Assembly: GCA_023410535.1 (NCBI GenBank)
Contig: JAEYPR010000014.1
Coordinates: forward strand, 1 to 64,000
Origin: Bacillota bacterium
Lineage (GTDB): Bacteria; Bacillota; UBA4882; UBA8346
Length of the DNA: 64,000 nucleotides
Direction: 5' to 3'
The position numbers and the translations under genes are program-made. The notes below the pieces were generated by a model. The model had not been told where the DNA came from and ran no database searches. It saw only the letters and a list, made by a program, of their open reading frames with translations. Of the stretch, positions 18,301-27,147 are shown one piece after another (the stretch's first letter is position 1; each line of letters starts with the position of its first letter).

Positions 18301-18782
18301 AAGAAGTTCGCAATTTGGCCGGACGAAGCGCCAAAGCCGCCAAAGAGACCACCGCGCTTATTGAGGGGTCGATTGCCAAAACACAAACCGGAACCACGCT
18401 CGCCAATGAAAACGCTGTCGCGTTAAAAGCTATTTTGGAAAGTGTAACCCAAGTCAATACGCTGATCGGAGCGATTGCTTCCTCTTCCAACGAACAGGCG
18501 GCGGCGATTGGTCAAATCAACCAGGGAATAACTCAAGTCGCGCAAGTAACCCAGACCAACACCGCCACGGCCGAGCAGAGCGCCGCCGCCAGCGAGGAAC
18601 TTGCCAGTCAAGCCGAGCTTCTCAACGAGCGGTTAAGCCAGTTCCGGATCGAACGCGGCGACGACGGGCGGAATGGACCAATCAAACTCCTCACGCCATC
18701 CGGCAAAAAAGCAACGCTCCGCAACACCGACCTACCCGGTGAGCAGACCGCTCCGTTCAGTTCCGACTTCGGGAAATACTGA
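15372..18782 (+). CDS. Methyl-accepting chemotaxis protein, dCache sensor with long repeated HAMP-like region
   Basis: An 1136-residue chemoreceptor. TM1 is about 16-38, an extracytoplasmic dCache-type sensor is about 45-310 (motifs WYDVPKTTQ, EPTSYAVNGEDVLMTSVVYPI), and TM2 is about 322-343. HAMP follows, then a series of about 90-residue HAMP-like modules. Two of these are near copies (ITAEYQGDFNTLKTNLNICI and ITAEYQGDFNDIKENLNTCI). The signalling hairpin contains IDEIAFQTNILALNAAVEAA. The tail ends in DFGKY as in the receptor at 2945. Start ATG 15372 is chosen for AAGGAGGA upstream and for TM1 position; a longer frame back to 15174 would add about 66 residues without a membrane-compatible start. 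Confidence 0.95.
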   Translation: MSANRFRLQLSVSSKIILSVVAILLIGFSAMFYVLLQQIYATSFNQAQTQADQITRLNANMIEGQFDTLKTIAENLGAQVEILRQRGLTDRNAIIAIQKQIMANNPFVFGLTVAYEPNLFDGQDARNIGKPGSGADGRFIPYVSRSGNELAVSAAYDATTDMKWYDVPKTTQHLYLTEPTSYAVNGEDVLMTSVVYPIITQGKFLGVISIDYRLNDFQSVVAKIRPLGGYATVITDQGTIVAHSTKPQLLTKNLKAIEPDPTVLERIQAGKEFALRSQSAANQNPFKLYQPIHLEGTDSYWSFSVVIPIANILHDYYQLRNSIIFIAVIVMGIMILTMLFLIGKLIRKPLQNVVVMIQEMSKGHLGRRLNLARTDEIGVMAATLDHFADNLQHTVVASMRRIAEGDVNIELHAYDADDEITPALQTTVQALQGLITETQTLTASAVAGQLHTRGQVDRFNGGYRQIVQGINDTLDAVIAPLSVAVDYVKRISKGDIPPPITAEYQGDFNTLKTNLNICIDAINALIADVNLLANAAIAGKLATRADAARHGGDFAKIITGVNQSLEAIVRPVGVAAQYIASISRGNIPPKITAEYQGDFNDIKENLNTCIDAINALVADANLLADATIAGNLSVRADAAGHGGDFARIIHGVNRSLDAIIAPLNEGIEVLQRMAVNDFSQALDGQYQGMLQQFATEINTVRNHFLHIITIMVAISNGDTTPLAETQQAGKRSEDDQLIPALIQMMQTIQDLIDEAHRLSEAAVGGDLTVRGQVEKFSGGFRTIIAGLNDTLTAITTPINEAAAVLQEMAQGNLQVRVAGEYQGDHALIKEALNQTVDSFNKTLGEFRQASEQVTANAQQLSQSSTVLSQGASEQAATVEEVNATMAEVASQTRQNATNAATASQLASAAAANANKGNDLMSAMLVAMNEINAAAQNISKIIKVIDEIAFQTNILALNAAVEAARAGAQGKGFAVVAEEVRNLAGRSAKAAKETTALIEGSIAKTQTGTTLANENAVALKAILESVTQVNTLIGAIASSSNEQAAAIGQINQGITQVAQVTQTNTATAEQSAAASEELASQAELLNERLSQFRIERGDDGRNGPIKLLTPSGKKATLRNTDLPGEQTAPFSSDFGKY

Positions 18783-18798
18783 TTTAACTTTATTGATC

Positions 18799-18839
18799 AA
18801 AAAACGGCTGTCCAAGTTCAATTTGGACAGCCGTTTTTT
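18799..18839 (+). terminator. Strong terminator of the second chemoreceptor gene
   Basis: A 17-bp stem (18799-18815 with 18823-18839, core CGGCTGTCCAA/TTGGACAGCCG) with a 7-base loop and six terminal T residues, 17 bp after the stop. An isolated DnaA-box-like TTATTCACA follows at 18872-18880 without periodic neighbours. Confidence 0.9.
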
Positions 18840-19064
18840 GTTTAGTTATATCAATCGCTCAGCAAGCTTACTTATTCACATATCCAGCGTTCTCATTTTT
18901 CATAAAAATGAGCTTTGCCGAACAACTTAGCAAAGTCAGGAACGCCAACGTATCTTCGGTTACCGCCCATTCTTGCTCATGATACCGCTTTTTCAATTGT
19001 ATGTCATACTCCATTGGCGCCGATGCAAATTTCACCCAACCGGACGGCTTCCCGAATTGTGTTG

Positions 19065-19934
19065 TTACGTTTCACCAAAACAGTCGAGAAATTTTGCGGC
19101 CCGCGCGGAAAGGTAGCGATCTTTAACCCAAATGGCGGCGATCCGTGTCCGTAAGGCGTCACAGGCAATTTCTTTACGAAGCAGATTGGCATGACTGATA
19201 AGCGCCAAGGCCGATTGCGGGACGATGCCGATCCCCAACCCGGCATTGGCCCACCACAGTGTGGTCCGGGCATCGTCGTTCTTGCAAAAAAATTCTGGTG
19301 CAAAGCCTTGGTCGATACAGATCGTGGCTAGCAATTGCTCAAAGCGGCGATAGATAATTAACGGTTTGTTGCGCAATTCGGCGATGGTGATTCTGGTTTG
19401 GGACGGGTTATCATCATATTTCGCCGTCATGACCGCGAGCATCGGCTCGCTTTGAGTGTAACGGCACTCAAACGGCGTCGCGTTAAACGGCGTCCGGACG
19501 ATTCCGACCTCGATAATCCCCCGGTTTAACAGATCAACCACATGGAACGTATTTCCCTCGTGAATCTCAAAACGAACCCCCGGGTATTGATGATGAAACC
19601 GAATAATCCGCTCATTTAACAGCATTGCCCCGGATGACGAAACGGTGCCAATGACTAATGTGCCATGTAAACCTTGATTATAATCATTGATCTCTTGGAT
19701 GGCCGAGCCGGTCAGCTCTAAAATCTGCCACGCCTTATTCCGTAAAATTTCTCCCGCCTCGGTGAGTTGCAGATGGCGTGGGCCGCGTTCAACCAGTTTG
19801 ACACCGAGTTCGGCTTCGAGCAGTTTCAGTTGCTGACTTAACGGCGGTTGGGCCATGTGCAATTTTTTCGCCGCTGCCGTGATCTGCCCTTCCTCGGCAA
19901 TTGCTAAAAAATACTGAAGTTGTTTCAGATCCAC
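19065..19934 (-). CDS. LysR-family transcriptional regulator
   Basis: A 289-residue DNA-binding regulator. The N-terminal winged HTH (MDLKQLQYFLAIAEEGQITA through QPPLSQQLKLLEAELGVKL) and a C-terminal periplasmic-binding-like effector domain (from about 90) are complete. Start GTG 19934 is 7 bases from GAGGG; a longer frame begins upstream without a ribosome site. It is divergent from the ABC exporter genes with 202 bp between starts, the normal LysR arrangement, so it probably controls them and itself. ATAC-N16-GTAT at 19954-19977 is a weak operator candidate. Confidence 0.9.
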   Translation of the reverse strand: MDLKQLQYFLAIAEEGQITAAAKKLHMAQPPLSQQLKLLEAELGVKLVERGPRHLQLTEAGEILRNKAWQILELTGSAIQEINDYNQGLHGTLVIGTVSSSGAMLLNERIIRFHHQYPGVRFEIHEGNTFHVVDLLNRGIIEVGIVRTPFNATPFECRYTQSEPMLAVMTAKYDDNPSQTRITIAELRNKPLIIYRRFEQLLATICIDQGFAPEFFCKNDDARTTLWWANAGLGIGIVPQSALALISHANLLRKEIACDALRTRIAAIWVKDRYLSARAAKFLDCFGET

Positions 19935-20136
19935 AGTGATTCCCTCGCTAATCATACGATTTTCATATCGCAAGTATATAAAACAGATATTTTTAATATC
20001 GGAACTGGCATGCTACGATTATAAGCGAAATAAAACGCGTCGGCAATCAAAAAAATCGCGATCGCAACGGTCTCCGCGCCAACGACGCAAGCGCATGAAA
20101 TTGTTGATTGCGCACGGGGGGGGAGCTACCAAGCCA

Positions 20137-21873
20137 ATGGGTACATTATTGAACTTCCTAAAACCATACCGGAAAGAATGCATCCTCGGACCCGGCTTCA
20201 AGCTATTGGAGGCGATCCTTGAATTGCTGCTCCCGACCATGATGGCTTTGATCATTAACCGGGGTGTAGCGCGCTACGACCTCACTTATGTGTTCAAAGC
20301 AGGCGGGCTGATGCTAGTGATGGCTGTGCTTGGATTTGGCTGTTCAACGGTTTGCCAGTATTACGCGGCCCGCGCCTCCCAAGGATTCGGCACCACGTTA
20401 CGAAATGCGCTCTTTCAACATATCGCTTCGCTCTCCTATGCAGAGCTTGACCGCTTCGGCACCGCTTCGTTGATCAACCGGCTCACCAATGATCTCAACC
20501 AACTGCAATTGGCGGTGGCGATGCTAATCCGCCTCGTCATCCGGGCGCCGTTTATCTGCATCGGCGCTTTGGTGATGGCGATGTGCTTGAACTTCAAGTT
20601 ATCTCTGGTGTTGCTCGCCGCCACCCCGGTCTTCGCGGCAATCCTCTACCTGATCATCCGGAACGCTTCGCCCCTGTACCGGGAGTACCAGCAAAAGCTG
20701 GACCGAATGGCGTCAATCCTGAGTGAAAATCTAGCGGGGGTAAGAGTGATCCGGGCTTTCGCCCAAAACGGTAGAGAACAGAAACGTTTCCACAATGCCA
20801 ATGACGAATTAACCGCTACCGCCATTCGGGCTACCAAGATCGCGTCATTATTGAATCCGTTAACCGCTTTCGTGATGAACGCCGCTGTGATCGCCATTCT
20901 CTGGGCGGGCGGCTTTCAACTGGATGCCGGCCACCTCTCCCAAGGAGAGATTATTGCTTTTGTCAATTATATTACCCAGATTTTGCTGGCCTTGATCGTC
21001 GTGTCTAATCTGATCATCATCTTCACCAAAGCGTATGCCGCAGCCGGCCGCGTCAGTGAGGTACTGTCCGTAACTGCTTCCATCGCCACCCCCCTGCAAA
21101 CATTGCCGGTTATGGTTAACCCAGCGACTCCGGCAGTCCAATTCCGCCATGTTTCCTTTGGTTACAACACCGGCGGCGCGATGGCTTTGACCGATATTTC
21201 CGTCAGCATTCAACGGGGTGAGACAGTGGGCCTGATTGGCAGCACCGGTTCGGGCAAATCGACGTTTGTCAACCTGATTCCCCGGTTTTATGATGCGACG
21301 GAAGGCGAAATCTTAATTAACGGAGTGAATGTGAAAGCGTATCCGCTCCGGGAATTACGGCAAAAGATTGGGTTGGTCCCCCAAAAATCCCTCCTGTTTA
21401 GCGGCACTGTCGCTGAAAATATCCGCTGGGGAAACCCAGCGGCCAGCGACGCGGCAGTGGTGGCGGCCGCTCAGGTCGCCCAAGCCGCCGCGTTCATCGC
21501 CAAGCTTCCCGAGGGCTATCATACGCAAGTGGCACGAGGCGGCGTGAACCTTTCCGGCGGACAGCGACAGCGTTTAACCATCGCCCGGGCGCTCGTGGCC
21601 CAACCGTCGATCTTAATTCTGGATGACTCCTCCAGCGCCCTGGATTTCACCACCGATGCGGCGCTACGGAGCGCGATTAAAAAAAATGGCGCCGGGATGA
21701 CCACCTTGTTAATCTCCCAACGGGCCAGCACCATCAAAAACGCCGATCGGATCCTGGTATTTGACGACGGCCAACTGGTTGGGGTCGGCCCGCATCATGA
21801 ATTATTGAAAAACTGTTCGGTATATCGGGAAATATGCCTTTCGCAGCTGGCGGCGGAGGAGGTAAACCAATGA
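20137..21873 (+). CDS. ABC exporter half-transporter with degenerate ATP site
   Basis: A 578-residue type IV ABC exporter: six membrane helices (about 1-310), then an NBD with Walker A GSTGSGKST, signature LSGGQRQR and Walker B ILILDDSSSALD. The residue after Walker B is Asp where catalysis needs Glu, and the H-loop is SQR rather than HR, so this subunit carries the non-catalytic residues of a heterodimeric exporter such as BmrC/TM287. Start ATG 20137 opens with MGTLLNFLKPY, as in homologues; an earlier ATG at 20095 has no ribosome site. The stop overlaps the next start (ATGA). Confidence 0.9.
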   Translation: MGTLLNFLKPYRKECILGPGFKLLEAILELLLPTMMALIINRGVARYDLTYVFKAGGLMLVMAVLGFGCSTVCQYYAARASQGFGTTLRNALFQHIASLSYAELDRFGTASLINRLTNDLNQLQLAVAMLIRLVIRAPFICIGALVMAMCLNFKLSLVLLAATPVFAAILYLIIRNASPLYREYQQKLDRMASILSENLAGVRVIRAFAQNGREQKRFHNANDELTATAIRATKIASLLNPLTAFVMNAAVIAILWAGGFQLDAGHLSQGEIIAFVNYITQILLALIVVSNLIIIFTKAYAAAGRVSEVLSVTASIATPLQTLPVMVNPATPAVQFRHVSFGYNTGGAMALTDISVSIQRGETVGLIGSTGSGKSTFVNLIPRFYDATEGEILINGVNVKAYPLRELRQKIGLVPQKSLLFSGTVAENIRWGNPAASDAAVVAAAQVAQAAAFIAKLPEGYHTQVARGGVNLSGGQRQRLTIARALVAQPSILILDDSSSALDFTTDAALRSAIKKNGAGMTTLLISQRASTIKNADRILVFDDGQLVGVGPHHELLKNCSVYREICLSQLAAEEVNQ

Positions 21874-23606
21874 GACGGAACCACATCATGCGGATGGTAA
21901 AAGCGGTTGAGGCAAACCGTGGTCTCTTCGGGTGGTTGGTATTGGCGGCAATTGTCAGCGTGATGGCAAGCCTGGCCGGACCGTGGTTGATCGGCAAATC
22001 GGTTGACGCTATGGTTGGGAAAGGTCGGGTTGATTTTGGGACGATCTTCAAAATTTTAAGCCTTTTGGCCGGACTATATACTATAGGGAATCTCTTTGGC
22101 TGGCTACTCGCCTACCTCTCCAACCGGGTCGCCTATCTGACCGTCAACAATCTGCGCCAGCAACTGTTTGACAAATTGAACAGCCTGCCGCTGCGTTTTT
22201 TTGACTCCAATCCCCATGGCGATACGATCGATCGGTTTATCAACGACCTCGACACGATTTCCGACGGAATAACCCAAGGGCTGGCCACGCTACTCACCGG
22301 ACTGGTCACGGTCGTTGGCGCCGTCGGTCTTATGTTATCTCTCAGTCCGATGCTGACCCTGGTCGTCTTGCTAGCGGCGCCGGTATCGTTGTTGGTGGCA
22401 CGGTTCATCACGAAACGCTCCCAACGGTTGTTTAAAGAGCAAGCGAAAGATATGGGCGATTTGAACGGCTACATTGAAGAGATGATCAGCGGTCAAAAAG
22501 TAGTTCAGGCGTTCAATTTTGAACAACGTTCACTGGAGCAGTTTCAAGAAATCAATCAAAAGCTTTATCAATCGGGAGTTCAATCGCAGTTTTACGGTTC
22601 CCTGGCGGGACCGACCACCCGTCTGGTCAATAATATTGCGTATTCAGCCATCGGCCTGATCGGCAGTATCGCCGCGATCCTCGGTAAAGTTACGGTCGGC
22701 GATATCTCCGGTTTTTTGATCTATGCCACGCTGTTTGCCAAACCGTTTAACGATATCACGGCAGTCCTAACCCAGATTCAAGCGGCTGCCGCCGCAACCC
22801 GACGCATCGTTGAAATCCTTGACTTAACTCCGGAAACGCCCGACCGGCCGGAGGCGCTCCAAATCAATCCCCAGCAAGGCCAGATTGGTTTTCATCATGT
22901 TCATTTTGCGTATCAATCTAACCAGTCGTTAATCGCGAATTTCAATCTCCAGATCGAACCGGGCAGTAGAGTGGCCATCGTCGGTCCGACCGGCGCCGGC
23001 AAAACGACCTTGGTCAATCTGGTGATGCGCTTTTATGAAGTGGATCAAGGAGCCATCACCATTGACGGAGTCAACATTAGCCGGATCAGTCGCGACAACC
23101 TGCGACGGAGTTTCGGGATGGTGCTGCAGGATACCTGGCTGTTTGCCGGGAGTATCCGGGATAATATCGCCTATGGCAGACCGGAAGCCAGCGACGCCGC
23201 GATCATCGCCGCTGCCAAGGCCGCCGACGCGCATGGCTTTATCCGGCGCTTGCCGCAAGGTTACGATACACTGATTACCGATGCCGGCGAAAACCTGTCC
23301 CAAGGGCAAAAACAGTTGCTGACCATCGCTCGGGTGATGTTGGTCGATCCGCCGATGTTGATCTTAGATGAAGCCACCAGCAATATTGATACGCGGACCG
23401 AACTCCGCATTCAACAGGCGTTTTTAAAAATGGTAACCGGACGGACCAGCTTTATCATCGCTCACCGGCTTTCAACGATCCGGGAAGCGGACTTAATTTT
23501 AGTCATGGATCAGGGGAATATCGTGGAAAGCGGGACGCATGAGCAGCTCCTGGCTCAAGACGGACCCTACTGTCAACTCTATCGCAGTCAGTTCGCACCG
23601 GTATAA
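21870..23606 (+). CDS. ABC exporter half-transporter with canonical ATP site
   Basis: A 578-residue partner of the preceding gene. Six membrane helices (about 1-310) are followed by an NBD with Walker A GPTGAGKTT, signature LSQGQKQL, Walker B LILDEATSNID with the catalytic Glu, and H-loop IIAHRLSTI. The pair would form a heterodimer for lipid, drug or peptide export; substrate unknown. The start overlaps the previous stop by four bases, with GGAGGAGG 7 bases upstream, so expression is coupled. Its last 19 bases overlap the convergent gene at 23588. Confidence 0.92.
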   Translation: MRRNHIMRMVKAVEANRGLFGWLVLAAIVSVMASLAGPWLIGKSVDAMVGKGRVDFGTIFKILSLLAGLYTIGNLFGWLLAYLSNRVAYLTVNNLRQQLFDKLNSLPLRFFDSNPHGDTIDRFINDLDTISDGITQGLATLLTGLVTVVGAVGLMLSLSPMLTLVVLLAAPVSLLVARFITKRSQRLFKEQAKDMGDLNGYIEEMISGQKVVQAFNFEQRSLEQFQEINQKLYQSGVQSQFYGSLAGPTTRLVNNIAYSAIGLIGSIAAILGKVTVGDISGFLIYATLFAKPFNDITAVLTQIQAAAAATRRIVEILDLTPETPDRPEALQINPQQGQIGFHHVHFAYQSNQSLIANFNLQIEPGSRVAIVGPTGAGKTTLVNLVMRFYEVDQGAITIDGVNISRISRDNLRRSFGMVLQDTWLFAGSIRDNIAYGRPEASDAAIIAAAKAADAHGFIRRLPQGYDTLITDAGENLSQGQKQLLTIARVMLVDPPMLILDEATSNIDTRTELRIQQAFLKMVTGRTSFIIAHRLSTIREADLILVMDQGNIVESGTHEQLLAQDGPYCQLYRSQFAPV

Positions 23607-25906
23607 TTGACACCAGTCAAACCTTCCAGGATCGCCCGGCCGACGTCCCGTCCATTGACAGATAATAAACTGTTGGTCAGCCCCGCTTTCATCCCTTTAC
23701 GGAAAATTCTTTGTTCATTTAGCGGATCGGCGGTGAGTTCCAGCGCGCCGGTAATCCCGGAAACTTTCACGTTAAAAATACTTTGTTTGATTTTGACGTT
23801 ATCCGGTACGGCCATGACTTTTTGGCGGAAGGCGCTGAATTTTTGATCGTCACTGATTCCGTCACCGGTATACGACCAAATAATGATAGTCCCCCGTCCC
23901 CCGGTTTTGGACTGCGAATGCGTGGCGGTAAGACGGAGCGCTCCATAGGGGAGTCCGTCATTGATAAGGATCAACGGAATCGGGCGGCCGGATACATCCA
24001 ACGCTTTAACCAACCGGAGCGCAGCGACGACGTCACCGCGTTTAACGAATAGATTCATATGCTCACCAATTACCAACTGTTGGCGAATAGCTTCCTTGAA
24101 GTCAAACCGAGCGACGAGCTTCGGTGGATTGCCGGCATCGCTCTCCTCCACGCTCAGGTCGTCAAGCAATACTTCGGTGGTATTTTTAATCGGTGAATAG
24201 ATCCAAGCCTTGCAATAGCTCGCTTGTTCAGGCGCTTTTTCGACGATCTCGTTCCAGGTATAATCGTCCTTTTTCAACCGGAATCCGCGTTGGTGCTCGC
24301 CTTGGATCAGTTGGTTGTTGCGGTCGTAGAAGTTAAGATAAAGGGAGACGGTTTGCCCTTTCATCCTGGCCTTCAGCCGGTAGGTTTTTCCCGGGCTCAC
24401 CCGCAATTTCTGTTGGAGGCCGATTCCGGCGTTTGGGTCGCGGTCGCTGATTTGGACCACCGGTTTGCCGTCTATCGTCACAACCTTGAACCAGGTCGTG
24501 TTGGAATTAGCCGCCGGCACGGTCTGCCACGCCGAGCGCGAGTTAAAAACATCCAACTGCTGATTATTCAACCAAAGCTCGGCATCGGCCGGGAGCGTGA
24601 CAACCGACTCCAGCTTATCGGCAGCTGGGTCGCTATCGTCTTTGCATGACGCTAGAAACAGCACTTCGCCGTCATTTTGCACGCTGGTTACAAACGGCTT
24701 CAAATGAAGCGATTTCAGATGGCCGGACTTTTCCAAAATAGTTTTGAAACCATAATAATCCGCGCGGCCGTCCATGAAATAATTGATGACCGGAGTCTCG
24801 TAACCGCCGCCCAGATTAATTACGAGCGGCGTCTTGTCCATGTTGTGATAGTTGGCCTCGGCCGACGCCACGCTGAAGTTCCCTTGATAATAATTGGAAA
24901 CCCGCTGATATTCTTGCTCGCCCCACTGCTCCGAGACGAACCGGGGCAGCGGCGCGGTCAGATATTGACGAACCGACGCGGTGGGCGGCACAAACGCATA
25001 ATAATTAAAAACCGATGGAGCCGGTTCTCCGGTCGCTTCGATATCGCTCCAGCCGGCCCGTTCGACTAACTGGTCGACCGCATTGTGTCCATACAGCCGG
25101 TCATAATCGCGACTATGCGTACCGCCCAGCCGTTGGGATGGCTCGTACCAATTGACCGCGAGATCGGTCCAGAGGTATTCCAAAGCTTTGGCGGCGATTT
25201 CCCGGCTTTCGGCATGTTGGGACAACTGATAAATCAAGGACAGGTTTTCAATATCCACCGCGTAATAGGTGGGACTGAGAAACTCGCAAAGCCCGTTTCG
25301 ATAGGTATAAACGACCCAGTCCCGTAATATTTGGTATCCTTCCTGCGCCAGCGCGGGCCGGTCGCAGGATTCCCCCAACAGGATCAGATTGGCGGCTTTC
25401 ATTAAAATAATGTTGGTGTAGGACAATGCCACCTGATGTCGCTTGATCCCCTCAATGCTGAACTCAACGATCTCCTGGAGCGTCTGACGGGCCTTGGGCG
25501 ACAGTTGCTCCCGGTACAAGATCCAGATCAGGACGGCATGCCGCATGCAAAACTCGACGCCATTGCGGTCGTTGATCACCGTATCGCCGTGATACCAAAA
25601 AATATTGCCGTAGGTCGCCGGATTTTTCTGCGAGCGGTTAATATTTTGTTTCAGATAATCCAGAGCGGTTTCGATCCGTTCCGGCCGGTAGTCCACGGAA
25701 GCGGCGTTTAAGGCAAACGCGACGACATCGCGGAGCGATGTCCCCTTTTTTAATTCGGGTTCAAACAATTTCGCCCATTGCCCGTCAAGTCTTTGGATCA
25801 ATACCGCTTTTTGCGCGGCAGTTAATTGAAATCGGTTGGTTTGGGAATAGCCGGATGTGCTGAACATTAAGAAAAACAAGGCTACGATCAATCCAGTTTT
25901 GCGCAT
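23588..25906 (-). CDS. Secreted alpha/alpha-toroid protein, polysaccharide-lyase-like
   Basis: A 772-residue exported protein with a signal peptide (1-21, ending SGYSQ). Residues about 30-310 are helical with a pattern like alpha/alpha-toroid glycan lyases (YGNIFWYHGDTVINDRNGVE, SYTNIILMKAANLIL, LSPTYYAVDIENLS). The middle part is beta-rich, and a carbohydrate-binding-like jelly roll (GKTYRLKARMKGQTVSLYLN, LLDDLSVEE) lies at about 500-600. I do not recognise a specific lyase family and no catalytic residue can be assigned. GGAGTGG precedes the ATG. The 3-prime end overlaps the convergent ABC gene by 19 bases. Probably acts on an extracellular or periplasmic glycan. Confidence 0.5.
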   Translation of the reverse strand: MRKTGLIVALFFLMFSTSGYSQTNRFQLTAAQKAVLIQRLDGQWAKLFEPELKKGTSLRDVVAFALNAASVDYRPERIETALDYLKQNINRSQKNPATYGNIFWYHGDTVINDRNGVEFCMRHAVLIWILYREQLSPKARQTLQEIVEFSIEGIKRHQVALSYTNIILMKAANLILLGESCDRPALAQEGYQILRDWVVYTYRNGLCEFLSPTYYAVDIENLSLIYQLSQHAESREIAAKALEYLWTDLAVNWYEPSQRLGGTHSRDYDRLYGHNAVDQLVERAGWSDIEATGEPAPSVFNYYAFVPPTASVRQYLTAPLPRFVSEQWGEQEYQRVSNYYQGNFSVASAEANYHNMDKTPLVINLGGGYETPVINYFMDGRADYYGFKTILEKSGHLKSLHLKPFVTSVQNDGEVLFLASCKDDSDPAADKLESVVTLPADAELWLNNQQLDVFNSRSAWQTVPAANSNTTWFKVVTIDGKPVVQISDRDPNAGIGLQQKLRVSPGKTYRLKARMKGQTVSLYLNFYDRNNQLIQGEHQRGFRLKKDDYTWNEIVEKAPEQASYCKAWIYSPIKNTTEVLLDDLSVEESDAGNPPKLVARFDFKEAIRQQLVIGEHMNLFVKRGDVVAALRLVKALDVSGRPIPLILINDGLPYGALRLTATHSQSKTGGRGTIIIWSYTGDGISDDQKFSAFRQKVMAVPDNVKIKQSIFNVKVSGITGALELTADPLNEQRIFRKGMKAGLTNSLLSVNGRDVGRAILEGLTGVNYTGAN

Positions 25907-26020
25907 GCCGTTCCACTCCTTGCGAATGCTTGGTTACGATCAAAAACAATCGATAGATACTGACGTGAAAATGAACAAAAGGTTCACCGGGGAATCCTTC
26001 GGTACATCCATCATATACAA

Positions 26021-26052
26021 AACCGGTTGGGAGATCAAACTCTCAACCGGTT
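26021..26052 (-). terminator. Terminator of the importer/dehydratase operon
   Basis: Stem AACCGGTTG(G)GAGA/TCTCAACCGGTT (26021-26034 with 26041-26052) with one bulge. On the minus strand it is followed by TTTTGTATA. It lies 76 bp after the solute-binding gene. Confidence 0.65.
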
Positions 26053-26127
26053 CAGGTTGAACTATCAAGATGTCCAAAGAAAGAACCGAATTCCCCAACG
26101 GCGTAGTTGAACCATATGCCTACCGGG

Positions 26128-27108
26128 TTATTTCGTAAAACTCAGGTCGATAAACCGGTCTTGATCAAAAACTACGTTGGGATCGATCTCCTTCAGTTCT
26201 TGAAGGGTTTTCAACGCGCCTGCGGTACCGGAAACATCAATTTTGAAACTAAGATCCCATTTGGGAATCAGATTTTTCCAGTATTCACGAACGATTCGTT
26301 CGTCCATGTTGAGTTCTTTCACAGTATAGGCGATCAGCTCTTCTTGATGGTTTTTGGCATATTGATACGCTTCGCGGCTCGCCTTTAAAAAGTTGTGAAT
26401 CGCTTGCGGATTGGTTTGAATCAATTTCGTCGTTGCAAAAACATAGCTATGTTGATAATTTTTATAATATTTCGCGGACTCCGCCAATAAATGACCGGTT
26501 CCCTCCAGCTTTGCCCGGATCGCCACGTCCCAGTTGGTCTCCACCGCCGCAACCCGCCCCGAAGCTAAAATCATATAGGCGTCGGTACCGCCGGTGGCGA
26601 CGATCTTAACGTCGCTTTCCGATAAACCGTTGCCCGCCAAAATCTTTAAAAACGATTGATGATTGCCGCCTCCCAGCGCTCCGGTGGCAACGGTTTTTCC
26701 TTTCAGGTCCTTTACCTTTTTGATGGAATTGGTTGCCACTAAGACAAAATCAATTCGTTTACTCGGTGGCGAAGCCACAATTTTAATCGGCAAACCTTTC
26801 GCAATACCGGTAATGATCGGGCTTCCGTAAGAGCCCATGTCCACCTGTCCGCTCGCCACGCCAGCCGTGGCTTCGGCCCCTCCTTTAATAAAGTTAATCA
26901 CTTTTAGATCAATGCCATGTTTTTTAAATACCCCTTTTTCTAACGCCAGCGCCTGCGGCATGCTGCCAATTCCGATCGACAGATTGGCAAGACGAATGGT
27001 CACTAACTCTTTGGCGTTTTTCGGCTCGGTTTTCCCATAAACAACGCTCAATGTCAACGATGTAATCAACAAGATCACAACCAACGAACGAATCACTTTT
27101 TTTGCCAT
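26128..27108 (-). CDS. ABC transporter substrate-binding protein, SsuA/TauA/NrtA type
   Basis: A 326-residue exported binding protein. A Sec signal peptide (about 1-26, MAKKVIRSLVVILLITSLTL then SVVYG) lacks a lipobox cysteine, as expected of a free periplasmic protein in a diderm. The mature part shows the type II binding-protein pattern of the nitrate/sulfonate/taurine group (SMPQALALEKGVFKKHGIDL, GQVDMGSYGSPIITGIAKG). The ligand is unknown. It is the last gene of a six-gene operon with permease and ATPase genes at the other end. Start ATG 27108 is preferred over an upstream GTG at 27117; the ribosome site is weak. Confidence 0.88.
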   Translation of the reverse strand: MAKKVIRSLVVILLITSLTLSVVYGKTEPKNAKELVTIRLANLSIGIGSMPQALALEKGVFKKHGIDLKVINFIKGGAEATAGVASGQVDMGSYGSPIITGIAKGLPIKIVASPPSKRIDFVLVATNSIKKVKDLKGKTVATGALGGGNHQSFLKILAGNGLSESDVKIVATGGTDAYMILASGRVAAVETNWDVAIRAKLEGTGHLLAESAKYYKNYQHSYVFATTKLIQTNPQAIHNFLKASREAYQYAKNHQEELIAYTVKELNMDERIVREYWKNLIPKWDLSFKIDVSGTAGALKTLQELKEIDPNVVFDQDRFIDLSFTK

Positions 27109-27147
27109 GATTATCACTCACTTTCATTTTTCAGCTCATCCGCGACA

